NCBI GenBank assembly: GCA_002305535.1
Contig: DBRE01000075.1
Location: forward strand, 4,023 to 18,103
Origin: Syntrophomonas sp. UBA1376
GTDB lineage: Bacteria > Bacillota > Syntrophomonadia > Syntrophomonadales > Syntrophomonadaceae
Reading direction: 5' to 3'
DNA: 14,081 nucleotides
The position numbers and the translations under genes were made by a program. The notes below the pieces were generated by a model, which was not told where the DNA came from, did no database searches, and saw only the letters and a program-made list of their open reading frames with translations. This document shows positions 1 to 7,268 of this stretch, in pieces. Numbering within the stretch: position 1 is the first letter of the stretch; each line of letters begins with the position of its first letter.

Positions 1-446
1 AATACGATCATGATGAGCATGAATAAAATCTGTAAAGAGATAAATAGCAGCACCAGCCCCCCGTCCGCCCATCCGCCGATGAAATGGGCAGATTCTACCT
101 TAGCTAGAATCGCAAACATTTGACCGATACCTCCTAAGCCGGTGCATAGGACAATTAACGGGATGAAAATCCATTTTAATAGCAACCACTTATACTTAAA
201 AAAGCCCCAGTTGGAGAAAAGACCATAGATAATGCCTTGAATTATCGTAAATAGGGCAACGGGCATCACTATTGTTTTGTACAGTTGCGGCACTAGAGGA
301 GCGATGATCAAAAAGTCTCTTTCGTTTAATTGGAAAAAGCATATAACTGTCAAGCCCAATATACATACTACTGATCCCAACCATATACTGACGGAAAAAA
401 CATGCAAAACGCGCATCCACTGCATACCAGTCCGGCTCAATTTCAT
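1..446 (-). CDS. Multi-pass membrane protein, DUF2269/CopD-like, N-terminal part (cut by window edge)
   Basis: The reverse strand is open without a stop from an ATG at 446-444 to the window edge, giving the first 148 residues. The product is strongly hydrophobic, with likely membrane helices near residues 13-35, 57-78, 86-108 and 128-148. Seen motifs are HVFSVSIWLGS in the first helix (residues 15-25) and a KYKWLLLKW stretch before the third. This layout, an early His and Trp in helix 1 and a Trp-Leu-rich helix 3, resembles the DUF2269 / copper-resistance-D-like family of small integral membrane proteins, whose role is unknown. A weak AAAGG lies about 11 bases before the ATG, and a candidate promoter lies at 517-545. 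The ATG start is preferred because the first helix begins soon after it. The family assignment is by eye; that it is a real membrane protein gene is much surer. Confidence 0.72.
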   Translation of the reverse strand, partial: MKLSRTGMQWMRVLHVFSVSIWLGSVVCILGLTVICFFQLNERDFLIIAPLVPQLYKTIVMPVALFTIIQGIIYGLFSNWGFFKYKWLLLKWIFIPLIVLCTGLGGIGQMFAILAKVESAHFIGGWADGGLVLLFISLQILFMLIMIV

Positions 447-516
447 GCTAGTATTACCTTTCTGTCCTTATTCGGCAAAGCTGTGCCATCTGCTTTTACT
501 TTGCCATCTAAAGTAC

Positions 517-545
517 ATGGTAATAAAAAGTACTATGTCTGTCAA
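517..545 (-). promoter_or_regulatory. Candidate sigma-A promoter for the membrane protein gene
   Basis: On the minus strand a perfect TTGACA (-35, 545-540) is followed after 17 bases by TACCAT (-10, 522-517, four of six consensus bases). Transcription would start near 510, about 65 bases before the ATG at 446. The perfect -35 and ideal spacing support it; the -10 is mediocre. Confidence 0.45.
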
Positions 546-623
546 GGTAATTTATAAAGCAATATAGGTAAAGGAGGGTTGCCTGCGCTGGCGTGATAAT
601 CGAGTTAGGATTTAGCATGACTT

Positions 624-710
624 TTTGATACTGTCACACTGAGCGATAGCGAAGAGTCTTGGCAATGTCGAGATCCTTCGCCACTGCTCAGGATGACATT
701 GGGAAAGTTA
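624..710. repeat. Family A palindromic repeat, copy 1
   Basis: Two imperfect inverted arms, 632-659 and 671-698, match in 21 of 28 positions. The arms carry the motif tgtca..ctgagc..gcgaag..tct and its reverse complement. The same arm sequence recurs at 7094-7132 and 8202-8286. It lies between genes and encodes nothing visible. Confidence 0.7.
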
Positions 711-758
711 CCTGGCAATTTAATGAACAGATGATTATGCAAAACGCTCAGGTAGATA

Positions 759-822
759 GGGGGGATAAATAATCCCCCAAAAGTAGACGAGTTTTCAAAT
801 CAACCAATCTACTCATGGGGGA
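759..822. terminator. Hairpin(s) downstream of the acyl-CoA synthetase gene
   Basis: Arms 773-787 and 808-822 pair over 15 bases with two mismatches (tcccccaaaagtaga against tctactcatggggga). The C run at 774-778 can also pair with the G run at 759-764, giving a competing stem. The structure lies about 70 bases beyond the stop of the minus-strand gene ending at 891, so it could end that transcript, but it has no long T run on the minus side. Confidence 0.4.
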
Positions 823-890
823 GCACATCATTTTAGTGGAAAGTTTCCTGAGTTACGGGATAACACTTTGGGACAGGTAGTGTCTTTCTG

Positions 891-2576
891 CTAGTCGAGG
901 GAAGCAGCGATTTTTTCCAGCACCATATCCCGTAAGGCGCGTTTGAGAAGCTTGCCGATATTACTCTCGGGCAGTTCATCCCAGATTTCTATAACCGTTG
1001 GCCATTTGTATTTAGCTAGTTTGGGTTTACAGAATTCCATAAACTCCTCGGGAGTAGCGGTTTCTCCGGGCTTAAGGGATATATAGACACCTACGTTTTC
1101 CCCCCGCTTTTCATCCGGAATGCCGATGGCGGCTACCTTGTTCACCTTGGGATGTTGGTAAAACACTTCTTCAATTTCCCGTGGATAGATGTTGTAGCCG
1201 CTGGAGATGATCATATCTTTCTTACGGTCAACCACAAAAAAGTAGCCATCCTCATCCATATAGACAATATCACCGGATTTCAGCCAGCCATCTTCGGTAA
1301 TGGCTTGAGCGGTCTCCTCAGGTTTACCATAATAACCGCTGGTGACCTGGGGACCTCGAAACCACATCTCACCAGGTTGACCTATGGGGGCATCCTGCCC
1401 GGTCTCCAGATCGACCACTCGAATTTCCGTATCGATCCAACCCACTCCGATGCTGCCTGGTTTGCGGGGGCCGCCTCCTTCCCCATAGGGATTGAGGTGG
1501 GTCTGGGGGGACGTTTCCGACATCCCGAAACCTTCACAAATAATTGCTCCGGATATTTCTTCGAAACGGTGCAAAACCTCCACCGGCAGCGAGGCTCCTC
1601 CGGAAAACAGCCCCTTAAAACAGGTCAGGTCAGTTTTAGCCAGATCGGGATGCTGGAGCATACCGATGTAATGGGTGGGTACCAGGGGAGAAAAGTTCGG
1701 CCGATAGAGGCGTATCGCCTCCAATAAAGTATCCGGAGTGGGTTTGGGGATAAGCACATTGCGCATGCCCATATATATCGGCAAATTCATGGCTACCTGC
1801 ATACCCAGAATGTGAAATATTGGAGTAGCAGCCAGCAAAGTGCCTTCACCCGGTACCACATCATAAATCCAGGCGCGATACATCTGTATCATGGAACTCA
1901 GATTGCGGTGAGTCAAGATAGCTGCTTTGGGAAGGCCAGTCGTTCCGCCGGTGTACTGCAAAACAGCGGTATCGTTCCAATTGATATCCACCCTTGGGGG
2001 ATCAGGTGGATACTTTTCCAGACACCACTTGAAGTCAAAGACATTCTCTGCATCCACCAGGGGGGCCGCCGGGATTTTGCCGACATTTTCCGGCGATAGG
2101 TAATCTGCCAATGAGGCTGATACTATCTGCTTGATCCCGGTGCTGGGACGTAAGGCGACCATGCGTTCGGTCAGCCAATCCATGCAGATCAAAACTTTGG
2201 AACCGGAATCATTGTATTGATACTCGAGTTCCCGATCGGTATATAAGGGGTTATTCATGACGACCACAGCGCCCAGTTTTAATGTGGCGTAGTAAGCCAC
2301 TACAGCATGAATGCAGTTAGGCAGCAACACCGCTACCTTATCATCTTTCTGTACACCGAAGTCAGCCAGACAGCAAGCAAAACGGTCTACCATGTCTTTC
2401 AATTCTTGGTAAGTAACAAAATAACCCTGAAAAATGAGGGCCGTTTGATCAGGAAACTTCTCAGCCGTGTTTTCAAGCATATGAGGGATGCAAATTTCTT
2501 GGTAGTCAATACTAGTCGGAACCCCTGGAACATAATTCTTAAGCCATGGTCTATCCTCGTATCTTATCTCTGACAC
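891..2576 (-). CDS. Long-chain acyl-CoA synthetase (AMP-forming fatty acid-CoA ligase)
   Basis: A 561-residue member of the acyl-adenylate-forming (ANL) superfamily, which activates a carboxylic acid with ATP to an acyl-AMP and then transfers it to CoA. Seen motifs in order: P-loop YTGGTTGLPK (208-217), GFGMSET (349-355), the hinge region GDIVYMDEDGYFFVVDRKKD (435-454), GYNIYP (460-465) and a C-terminal GK in NIGKLLKR (K542, probable catalytic lysine). Length and order are normal for the FadD-like branch; the chain length of the substrate cannot be read from sequence. The GTG at 2576 is chosen as start because GGAGGTG (2592-2586) stands nine bases before it and the product then begins with the family-typical RPWLKNYVPGVP. 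The longer frame from TTG at 2618 has no well-placed binding site. Cytoplasmic; probably feeds fatty-acid oxidation or lipid synthesis. It has its own promoter and is not tightly linked to its neighbours. Confidence 0.93.
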   Translation of the reverse strand: MSEIRYEDRPWLKNYVPGVPTSIDYQEICIPHMLENTAEKFPDQTALIFQGYFVTYQELKDMVDRFACCLADFGVQKDDKVAVLLPNCIHAVVAYYATLKLGAVVVMNNPLYTDRELEYQYNDSGSKVLICMDWLTERMVALRPSTGIKQIVSASLADYLSPENVGKIPAAPLVDAENVFDFKWCLEKYPPDPPRVDINWNDTAVLQYTGGTTGLPKAAILTHRNLSSMIQMYRAWIYDVVPGEGTLLAATPIFHILGMQVAMNLPIYMGMRNVLIPKPTPDTLLEAIRLYRPNFSPLVPTHYIGMLQHPDLAKTDLTCFKGLFSGGASLPVEVLHRFEEISGAIICEGFGMSETSPQTHLNPYGEGGGPRKPGSIGVGWIDTEIRVVDLETGQDAPIGQPGEMWFRGPQVTSGYYGKPEETAQAITEDGWLKSGDIVYMDEDGYFFVVDRKKDMIISSGYNIYPREIEEVFYQHPKVNKVAAIGIPDEKRGENVGVYISLKPGETATPEEFMEFCKPKLAKYKWPTVIEIWDELPESNIGKLLKRALRDMVLEKIAASLD

Positions 2577-2585
2577 CCTAACAAA

Positions 2586-2592
2586 CACCTCC
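2586..2592 (-). promoter_or_regulatory. Ribosome binding site deciding the GTG start
   Basis: GGAGGTG on the minus strand, nine bases before the GTG at 2576. It lies inside the longer open frame that begins at TTG 2618, so it argues for the shorter protein. Confidence 0.75.
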
Positions 2593-2661
2593 AAATTTCT
2601 CCCGGTCGTAAATGGCAACTAGCAGCTTTCCGTAAACCCTCCTTTGGCATTGTTTAATTTA

Positions 2662-2667
2662 ATTATA
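2662..2667 (-). promoter_or_regulatory. Candidate -10 box for the acyl-CoA synthetase gene
   Basis: A perfect TATAAT on the minus strand about 86 bases before the GTG start. At 17 bases upstream only a poor -35 (CGCTAC) is seen, so the promoter may be weak or activator-dependent. Confidence 0.4.
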
Positions 2668-2772
2668 ACGCAGTGGCATAAAATGTAGCGCTAATATTTC
2701 AAATCATCATAAAACAATGGGGGTAAAAACAAGGGGAAAGGTTTGGAGGGGAGAGAGGGCAGTTCTAGACTG

Positions 2773-2820
2773 CTGAAAAAGTCCGTCGGGGACGATACCC
2801 ACATCGTCCTGTATTTCTGG
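2773..2820. repeat. Family B palindromic repeat, copy 1
   Basis: The core ggacgat (2790-2796) and atcgtcc (2803-2809) form a 7-base stem around a six-base loop. The core closely matches the copies at 2836-2884 and 11491-11527. Its left edge carries ctgaaaaagt (2773-2782), which also borders family A copies. Confidence 0.65.
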
Positions 2821-2835
2821 GAACCCAAAAATTAA

Positions 2836-2884
2836 GCGCAAGTCTGTAGGGGACGATGCCCAAATCGTCCCGTTTTCCTTGCGC
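2836..2884. repeat. Family B palindromic repeat, copy 2; possible gdhA terminator
   Basis: Outer arms gcgcaag (2836-2842) and cttgcgc (2878-2884) are perfect complements, as are inner arms gggacgat (2850-2857) and atcgtccc (2864-2871). Read on the minus strand the structure is followed by TTAATTTTT, so it could terminate the gdhA transcript, whose stop is about 100 bases upstream. Confidence 0.65.
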
Positions 2885-2980
2885 AGATATGAATATACCT
2901 TAGGTAGGCATATGATATACCTATTAATTAATGTTCTCCAGATGCTTGTCTGTTACCTAGTTAAGCATGATCCGATAGTT

Positions 2981-4267
2981 TTACACCCAGCCTCTCATTT
3001 TGACGGCTTCGGCTACGCGGTTAACGGAAATCACATAAGCGGCATCTCGCATATAGAGGCCTTTTTGTATAGCTAGATCATTGACAGCATGGAAAGCGGA
3101 GGTCATTTTAGCATCCAGTTTATCCAATACTTCTTTCTTATCCCAATAGTAGTTGGCATTGCTCTGCACCTGTTCGAAATAACTGCAGGTCACTCCCCCG
3201 GCATTGGCCAAAAAGTCCGGCACCAGATAAACACCACGTTGCTTTAAGACTTCATCAGCTCCCGGAGTAGTAGGGCCGTTAGCTCCTTCGACCAACATTT
3301 TTACCTGGGGGCTTATTTTGGTCACGTTGTCAGGAGTGATCTGGTTTTCCAGGGCAGCCGGGATCAAAATGTCAACGTCTTCTTCCATCCAGGCCATGGC
3401 ATCCAATACTTCATAGCCTATATTCCTGGCTTTATCTTTGTTGATCCCACCATAAACATCAGCAACGCTTCGCAGTTCCTCTACATTAATACCTTCTTTT
3501 TTTCTAAAGGTATAGCCCTTCTTGTCGACGTTATCCCAGCAGGATACGGCCACTACCGTACCACCCAACTGGCAGAACAGTTGAGCAGCATACTGGGCCA
3601 CATTACCAAACCCCTGGATACTAGCAGTAGTGCCTTTGATACTTATGCCCAGGTAACGCAGGGCTTCGCGAACCGTATATATCAATCCATAGCCGGTGGC
3701 TTGAGTGCGTCCCAGTGATCCGCCCATGGCTACTGGTTTGCCGGTGATGAATCCTGGATACCGTCCCCCCATAATGGTTTCATATTCATCCAACATCCAC
3801 AGCATATGCTTACCGTTGGACATGACATCGGGGGCAGGAACATCAGCATTGGGGCCCACATTTCTTACTATCTGGCGCACCCAACCACGACACAGCCGTT
3901 CTTGCTCTTTTTCAGACATGTTGCGGGGATCGCATATGATACCGCCTTTGCCTCCCCCGAGGGGAATGTCCACAACGGCGCATTTCCAAGTCATCCACAT
4001 GGACAGGGCACGTACGGTATCTGCAGTCTCGTGAGGATGGAAACGTATGCCCCCTTTAGCCGGGCCGCGGGCATCATTGTGTTGGATCCGAAAACCACGG
4101 AATACTTGGGTGGTTCCGTTATCCATTTGCACCGGGATAAGGAAATGATATTCCCGCAATGGTTGGCGCAGTAGATCCCGGGTGGGCTGATCCAGGCCGA
4201 TAATATCAGCAACATGATCGAACTGGGCCTGGGCATTGACATAAGGGTTATATACACCTTCACTCAT
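2981..4267 (-). CDS. gdhA: Glutamate dehydrogenase
   Basis: A 428-residue hexameric-type glutamate dehydrogenase, interconverting glutamate with 2-oxoglutarate and ammonia. Seen: GPAKGGIRFHP (K71), WKCAVVDIP (K95), GGGKGG (catalytic K107), PAPD (catalytic D147), the family loop GGSLGR (182-187), a Rossmann nucleotide site GFGNVA (219-224), LIPAALENQI (301-310), EGANGPTTP (327-335) and NAGGVTCSYFE (355-365). All catalytic residues expected for the family are present. Coenzyme choice is not certain; the short-form sequence suits an NAD-linked catabolic enzyme of an anaerobe. The ATG at 4267 is chosen because GGAGGAGG lies shortly before it and the encoded MSEGVYNPY start is family-like; an in-frame extension to 4351 has no support. 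Divergent from the peptidase gene at 4544, with its own good promoter. Cytoplasmic. Confidence 0.96.
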   Translation of the reverse strand: MSEGVYNPYVNAQAQFDHVADIIGLDQPTRDLLRQPLREYHFLIPVQMDNGTTQVFRGFRIQHNDARGPAKGGIRFHPHETADTVRALSMWMTWKCAVVDIPLGGGKGGIICDPRNMSEKEQERLCRGWVRQIVRNVGPNADVPAPDVMSNGKHMLWMLDEYETIMGGRYPGFITGKPVAMGGSLGRTQATGYGLIYTVREALRYLGISIKGTTASIQGFGNVAQYAAQLFCQLGGTVVAVSCWDNVDKKGYTFRKKEGINVEELRSVADVYGGINKDKARNIGYEVLDAMAWMEEDVDILIPAALENQITPDNVTKISPQVKMLVEGANGPTTPGADEVLKQRGVYLVPDFLANAGGVTCSYFEQVQSNANYYWDKKEVLDKLDAKMTSAFHAVNDLAIQKGLYMRDAAYVISVNRVAEAVKMRGWV

Positions 4268-4313
4268 TCCAAATGTTCCTCCTCCGAATTTATGAAAAAA
4301 GTCATTACAGAAA

Positions 4314-4342
4314 ATTATAGTATTTGTAGAGTGGTTCAACAA
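4314..4342 (-). promoter_or_regulatory. Candidate sigma-A promoter of gdhA
   Basis: On the minus strand TTGTTG (4342-4337) and a perfect TATAAT (4319-4314) are separated by exactly 17 bases. Transcription would begin near 4307, about 40 bases before the ATG at 4267. Confidence 0.55.
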
Positions 4343-4417
4343 GTTATGCATAAAACTATCCGAAAAGTATACAGTATTCAGCTGTGGATATAGGGTTTAA
4401 CCAAACCGAGAACCATT

Positions 4418-4456
4418 AACGCGCAAGTCCGAGGATCGTCCCCAAGCTTGCGCGTT
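4418..4456. repeat. Family B repeat, copy 3 (internally shortened), between divergent genes
   Basis: A perfect 10-base inverted repeat, aacgcgcaag (4418-4427) with cttgcgcgtt (4447-4456), around a 19-base loop. The loop still contains atcgtccc of family B, and the outer arm cgcaagtc matches copy 2, so it looks like a copy that lost its inner stem. It sits between the gdhA promoter and the peptidase promoter. A terminator would be odd here, but it could block read-through in either direction. Confidence 0.65.
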
Positions 4457-4508
4457 TTCTGGCGTTTCGGTATTTTTTCGGTAGTCTCGAATGCTCGGTG
4501 TAAACTCA

Positions 4509-4517
4509 TGATACAAT
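4509..4517 (+). promoter_or_regulatory. Candidate extended -10 promoter of the peptidase gene
   Basis: TGaTACAAT, an extended -10 element with five of six consensus bases, lies 27 bases before the ATG at 4544. No good -35 is seen 16-18 bases upstream. The ribosome binding site AAGGAGG (4529-4535) follows closely. Confidence 0.4.
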
Positions 4518-4543
4518 TTTATTGTAGGAAGGAGGCTAAGCAC

Positions 4544-5863
4544 ATGTGTGATACGATGGTAGCCATGGGAGAAGTCAGTCGGAACGGCCGAGTCTACTTT
4601 GCCAAAAACAGCGATCGACAGCCTAATGAACCCCATATAATGATCCAGGTACCCCGACAGCAGTACCCGCCCGGAGCACGGGTGCGCTGCACTTACTTGG
4701 AAATAGAGCAGGCTCGGGAAACGTATGCAGTCCTGCTGCTCAAACCTTCCTGGATATGGGGATGTGAAATGGGCTGCAATGAATTTGGCCTCAATATTGG
4801 TAACGAAGCAGTTTTTACCCGTGAGAAATATGAACCCACCGGTTTGACCGGTATGGATCTGATACGGCTGGCTTTGGAAAGATGCCGCACTACTCAGGAG
4901 GCCTTGGAACTCATTATAGAACTGCTTTCAAAATATGGACAGGGCGGCAACTGTGGGTTCGAAAAGCCCTTTACCTACCATAATTCGTTTCTGATCACCG
5001 ATGCTCACGAAGCCTGGGTGTTGGAAACGGCGGGAAAGTATTGGGCAGCTCAGAAGGTGAATGGTATCAGAACCATTTCCAATGGACTGACCATTGGTTC
5101 GAACTATGATCGATCCCATCCCGACTTGATCAAACATGCCATGGAAAAAGGCTGGTGCAAATCAGAACAGGATTTCGTTTTTGCCCGCTGTTATAAAGAT
5201 AAACTGTTTACCCGTTTCAGCGGTTCAGGCCAGCGGCAAAACTGCAGTCAAGTGGAATTGGAGGGACGAGTGGGAGACATTGATGAAGCCATTATGATGG
5301 AAATCTTACGCTCCCATCACCCCGATGTAGAAGGAAAGCAGTTTCAGAGGTCTTCCCTACAGAGTGTTTGCATGCATGGCGGTGGGCTGGTGGGAGATCA
5401 TACTACCGGCAGTTATGTAGCCTGCCTTTCTGACAAAGGTAGCCTTTACTGGATAACCGGGGCATCCACCCCCTGTCTGGCGATGTTTAAGCCCTTATGG
5501 TGGGTAGATGATCATCCGCTCTTATTCCGAGAAGACCAACAGCAAGAGGCAATAGATTACTGGCAGCAGCGTGAACGGTTCCACCGCATGGTGATAAATG
5601 GGCAGATAATCAATTTAAGTGATTACTATGAGCGGCGAGATCATCTGGAAAAGTCGTGGCGGGAGACAGCCGCTCGCCTGGAAGCTGAAAAGGCAGGGGA
5701 CAATGCCAAGATGGAGTTTATGCAGGAGGCCTGGCAAGAGGAATCCAAGGTGATCCAAGAGTTTGTTGATGAAAACCGACACCGCCCGGTTCGTCCCCGG
5801 GGCAATCCTTATTATCGTAGCTACTGGCGCCGCCAAAACCAGCGTTTGTTGGCGGGGAAGTAG
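4544..5863 (+). CDS. Secernin-like C69 family peptidase (Ntn-hydrolase)
   Basis: A 439-residue protein whose start MCDTMVAMGEVSRNGRVYF is typical of the C69/secernin branch of N-terminal nucleophile hydrolases. Removal of Met1 would expose Cys2 as nucleophile, with no propeptide. FAKNSDRQPNEP (19-30) is the next family signature. The middle carries NEFGLNIGNEAVF and HEAWVLETAGKYW-type strands expected of the fold. Known relatives are dipeptidases (PepD) or, for animal secernins, proteins of unclear enzymatic role, so the substrate is open. No signal peptide; cytoplasmic. The ATG at 4544 is chosen because AAGGAGG stands eight bases before it and because Cys must be residue 2; a longer frame to 4448 would bury the nucleophile. 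The charged tail (about 380-439), rich in Glu, Arg and Gln, is probably helical. The glycerate kinase gene follows after 36 bases, probably on one transcript. Confidence 0.88.
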   Translation: MCDTMVAMGEVSRNGRVYFAKNSDRQPNEPHIMIQVPRQQYPPGARVRCTYLEIEQARETYAVLLLKPSWIWGCEMGCNEFGLNIGNEAVFTREKYEPTGLTGMDLIRLALERCRTTQEALELIIELLSKYGQGGNCGFEKPFTYHNSFLITDAHEAWVLETAGKYWAAQKVNGIRTISNGLTIGSNYDRSHPDLIKHAMEKGWCKSEQDFVFARCYKDKLFTRFSGSGQRQNCSQVELEGRVGDIDEAIMMEILRSHHPDVEGKQFQRSSLQSVCMHGGGLVGDHTTGSYVACLSDKGSLYWITGASTPCLAMFKPLWWVDDHPLLFREDQQQEAIDYWQQRERFHRMVINGQIINLSDYYERRDHLEKSWRETAARLEAEKAGDNAKMEFMQEAWQEESKVIQEFVDENRHRPVRPRGNPYYRSYWRRQNQRLLAGK

Positions 5864-5899
5864 TTGAAGGGAAAAAATAATGTAACAGGATGGTAAGCC

Positions 5900-7045
5900 A
5901 TGAAGATACTTATAGCTCCTGATTCATTTAAAGAGAGTCTGTCGGCTCTGGAGGTGGCTCAACATATTGCTGCCGGAGTGAGGCGGGTGTTTCCAGAAGC
6001 AGTCATCCAGCAAGTGCCCTTGTCAGATGGAGGCGAAGGGTTGACCGAATCTCTGACTGCTGCTATGGGCGGGGTTTTGGAACGCCATCAGGTAACCGGG
6101 CCGCGGGGAGAAAAAGTCTCTGCTGTTTACGGATTAGTTGGTAATCACACCGCAATAATCGAGATGGCGCAAGCTTCCGGTTTGGAACTGGTACCCCGCG
6201 ATCAACGCGATCCCATGACAGCCACTACCTTTGGTACCGGAGAGCTTGTCCGGGTGGCTCTGGACAAGGGTTGTCGCACCATCATTATCGGTATTGGCGG
6301 TAGTGCTACCAATGATGGGGGAGCTGGCCTGGCCCAAGCCCTGGGGGCCAAATTATTGACCAGTACTGGCCAGGAAATTGGCCGGGGAGGCGGCGGGCTA
6401 CTGCAGCTCGACCATATTGATATATCCCAACTTGATCCCCGGCTGGCTGAGACTACCGTACGAGTGGCCTGTGATGTTACTAATCCTCTTTATGGACCTA
6501 ACGGTGCCGCGCATATTTATGGGCCGCAAAAAGGGGCCGATCCGGTTATGGTGGAGACACTGGATCGGGCTCTGCAACACTGGGCTGAGGTGATCTACCG
6601 CGACCTGGGTCTGGAGGTAGCTCATATCCCCGGGGCAGGGGCTGCCGGGGGATTAGGGGCTGGCTTGGTGGCATTTGCCGGTGGCAAGCTACAGCCTGGC
6701 TTGGAGCTGGTAATGGATGCTTTGGATATGGAGGCTATTCTGAGCAGCGGCTTGGATCTTATCATAACCGGTGAGGGGTCGATCAATGGACAGAGTCTGT
6801 TTGGCAAAGTGCCGGTGGGATTGGCCCGACGAGCCAAACAACATGGCGTGCCGGTGGTGGTTATAGTTGGCTCTATCGGCCCTGGCAGCGAAGTGGTCTA
6901 TGAGGAGGGCATCGATGCCTTGGTGAGCATCGCTCCTGGCCCCATCACTCTGGAAGAGTCCCTCAGTCGGGCAGGCCCGTTAATAGCGGAAGCTGCCCAT
7001 ACAACTTTACGTTTGTTTAGAATAGGCAGACAAAGTTTAGAATAG
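5900..7045 (+). CDS. glxK: Glycerate kinase, type I
   Basis: A 381-residue glycerate kinase of the GlxK/GarK family, which phosphorylates glycerate, usually to 2-phosphoglycerate, linking glycerate from glyoxylate, serine or sugar-acid breakdown to glycolysis. Family blocks seen: APDSFKES (6-13), SDGGEG (42-47), EMAQASGLELV (88-98), GIGGSATNDGGAG (131-143), CDVTNPLYGPNGAA (191-204), GPQKGA (208-213), PGAGAAGGLGAGL (244-256) and ITGEG (289-293). One block departs from the rule: where relatives usually have GEGR-x-D, this protein reads GEGSING, with Ser294 and Asn296. Length is normal. The ATG is preceded by AGGATGG; no separate promoter is seen, and it likely shares the transcript of the peptidase gene 36 bases upstream. 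Cytoplasmic. Confidence 0.93.
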   Translation: MKILIAPDSFKESLSALEVAQHIAAGVRRVFPEAVIQQVPLSDGGEGLTESLTAAMGGVLERHQVTGPRGEKVSAVYGLVGNHTAIIEMAQASGLELVPRDQRDPMTATTFGTGELVRVALDKGCRTIIIGIGGSATNDGGAGLAQALGAKLLTSTGQEIGRGGGGLLQLDHIDISQLDPRLAETTVRVACDVTNPLYGPNGAAHIYGPQKGADPVMVETLDRALQHWAEVIYRDLGLEVAHIPGAGAAGGLGAGLVAFAGGKLQPGLELVMDALDMEAILSSGLDLIITGEGSINGQSLFGKVPVGLARRAKQHGVPVVVIVGSIGPGSEVVYEEGIDALVSIAPGPITLEESLSRAGPLIAEAAHTTLRLFRIGRQSLE

Positions 7046-7060
7046 AGGAGACCTTTCACA

Positions 7061-7132
7061 AAAACGTCCCAGGCCACTGAAAAAGTACCATAAATGTCAT
7101 CATGAGGAGCCACAGGTGACGAAGGATCTTTT
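7061..7132. repeat. Family A repeat, copy 2 (single arm)
   Basis: The stretch at 7094-7132 starts atgtcatcatgagg and ends cgaaggatcttt, matching the arms of the copy at 8172-8286. The match extends leftwards through acgtcccaggccactgaaa (from 7064), aligned with 8175-8198. The second, inverted arm is missing. It lies just past the stop of the glycerate kinase gene. Confidence 0.65.
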
Positions 7133-7178
7133 TCGGAAGTCTGTAATATTAGGTTTTCAAGTAACTAGATTCTCCCTT

Positions 7179-7255
7179 AGGGGACTACCTATGTGTTGCT
7201 TCACTATCGTTCAGAAGACACACAAAAAACGACCTTATAGGCAGCACGTCCCCCT
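7179..7255. terminator. Large imperfect hairpin between convergent glxK and fdhD
   Basis: Nested complementary segments: aggggac (7179-7185) with gtccccct (7248-7255), then tacctat with ataggca, then gtgttgcttc with gaagacacac around an 11-base loop. The stem is interrupted by bulges. It begins 13 bases past the fdhD stop on the minus strand, so a terminator role is likely, though no clean T run is present. It could also be a remnant mobile palindrome. Confidence 0.45.
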
Positions 7256-7268
7256 GTAACCAGGCCTA

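Larger units (their letters stand above)
447..890. other. Gene-free stretch with promoter, family A repeat and G/C-run hairpins
   Basis: No credible gene was found in these 444 bases on either strand. They hold the candidate promoter at 517-545, a degenerate palindromic repeat at 624-710, and nested hairpins of G and C runs at 759-822. A good Shine-Dalgarno-like AAAGGAGGG near 572-580 is not followed by an open frame of useful length. Confidence 0.6.
2577..2980. other. Gene-free stretch with promoter and two family B repeats
   Basis: No gene is supported in these 404 bases. They contain the leader and -10 box of the acyl-CoA synthetase gene, then two adjacent copies of the family B repeat (2773-2820 and 2836-2884), and an AT-rich part near gdhA with a weak hairpin (atgctt/aagcat, about 2942-2968). 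Confidence 0.6.

Noticed and set aside
277..567. Plus-strand open frame of 96 codons
   Set aside because: It lies mostly antisense to the hydrophobic membrane protein gene, has no binding site and a random-looking composition.
572..625. Small leader gene after the AAAGGAGGG near 572
   Set aside because: The only start codons are badly spaced and the frame ends after about a dozen codons.
2577..2618. N-terminal extension of the acyl-CoA synthetase from TTG at 2618
   Set aside because: The GGAGGTG site lies inside it, the extension has no family similarity, and the nearest upstream AAAGGAGGG is 18 bases away from the TTG.
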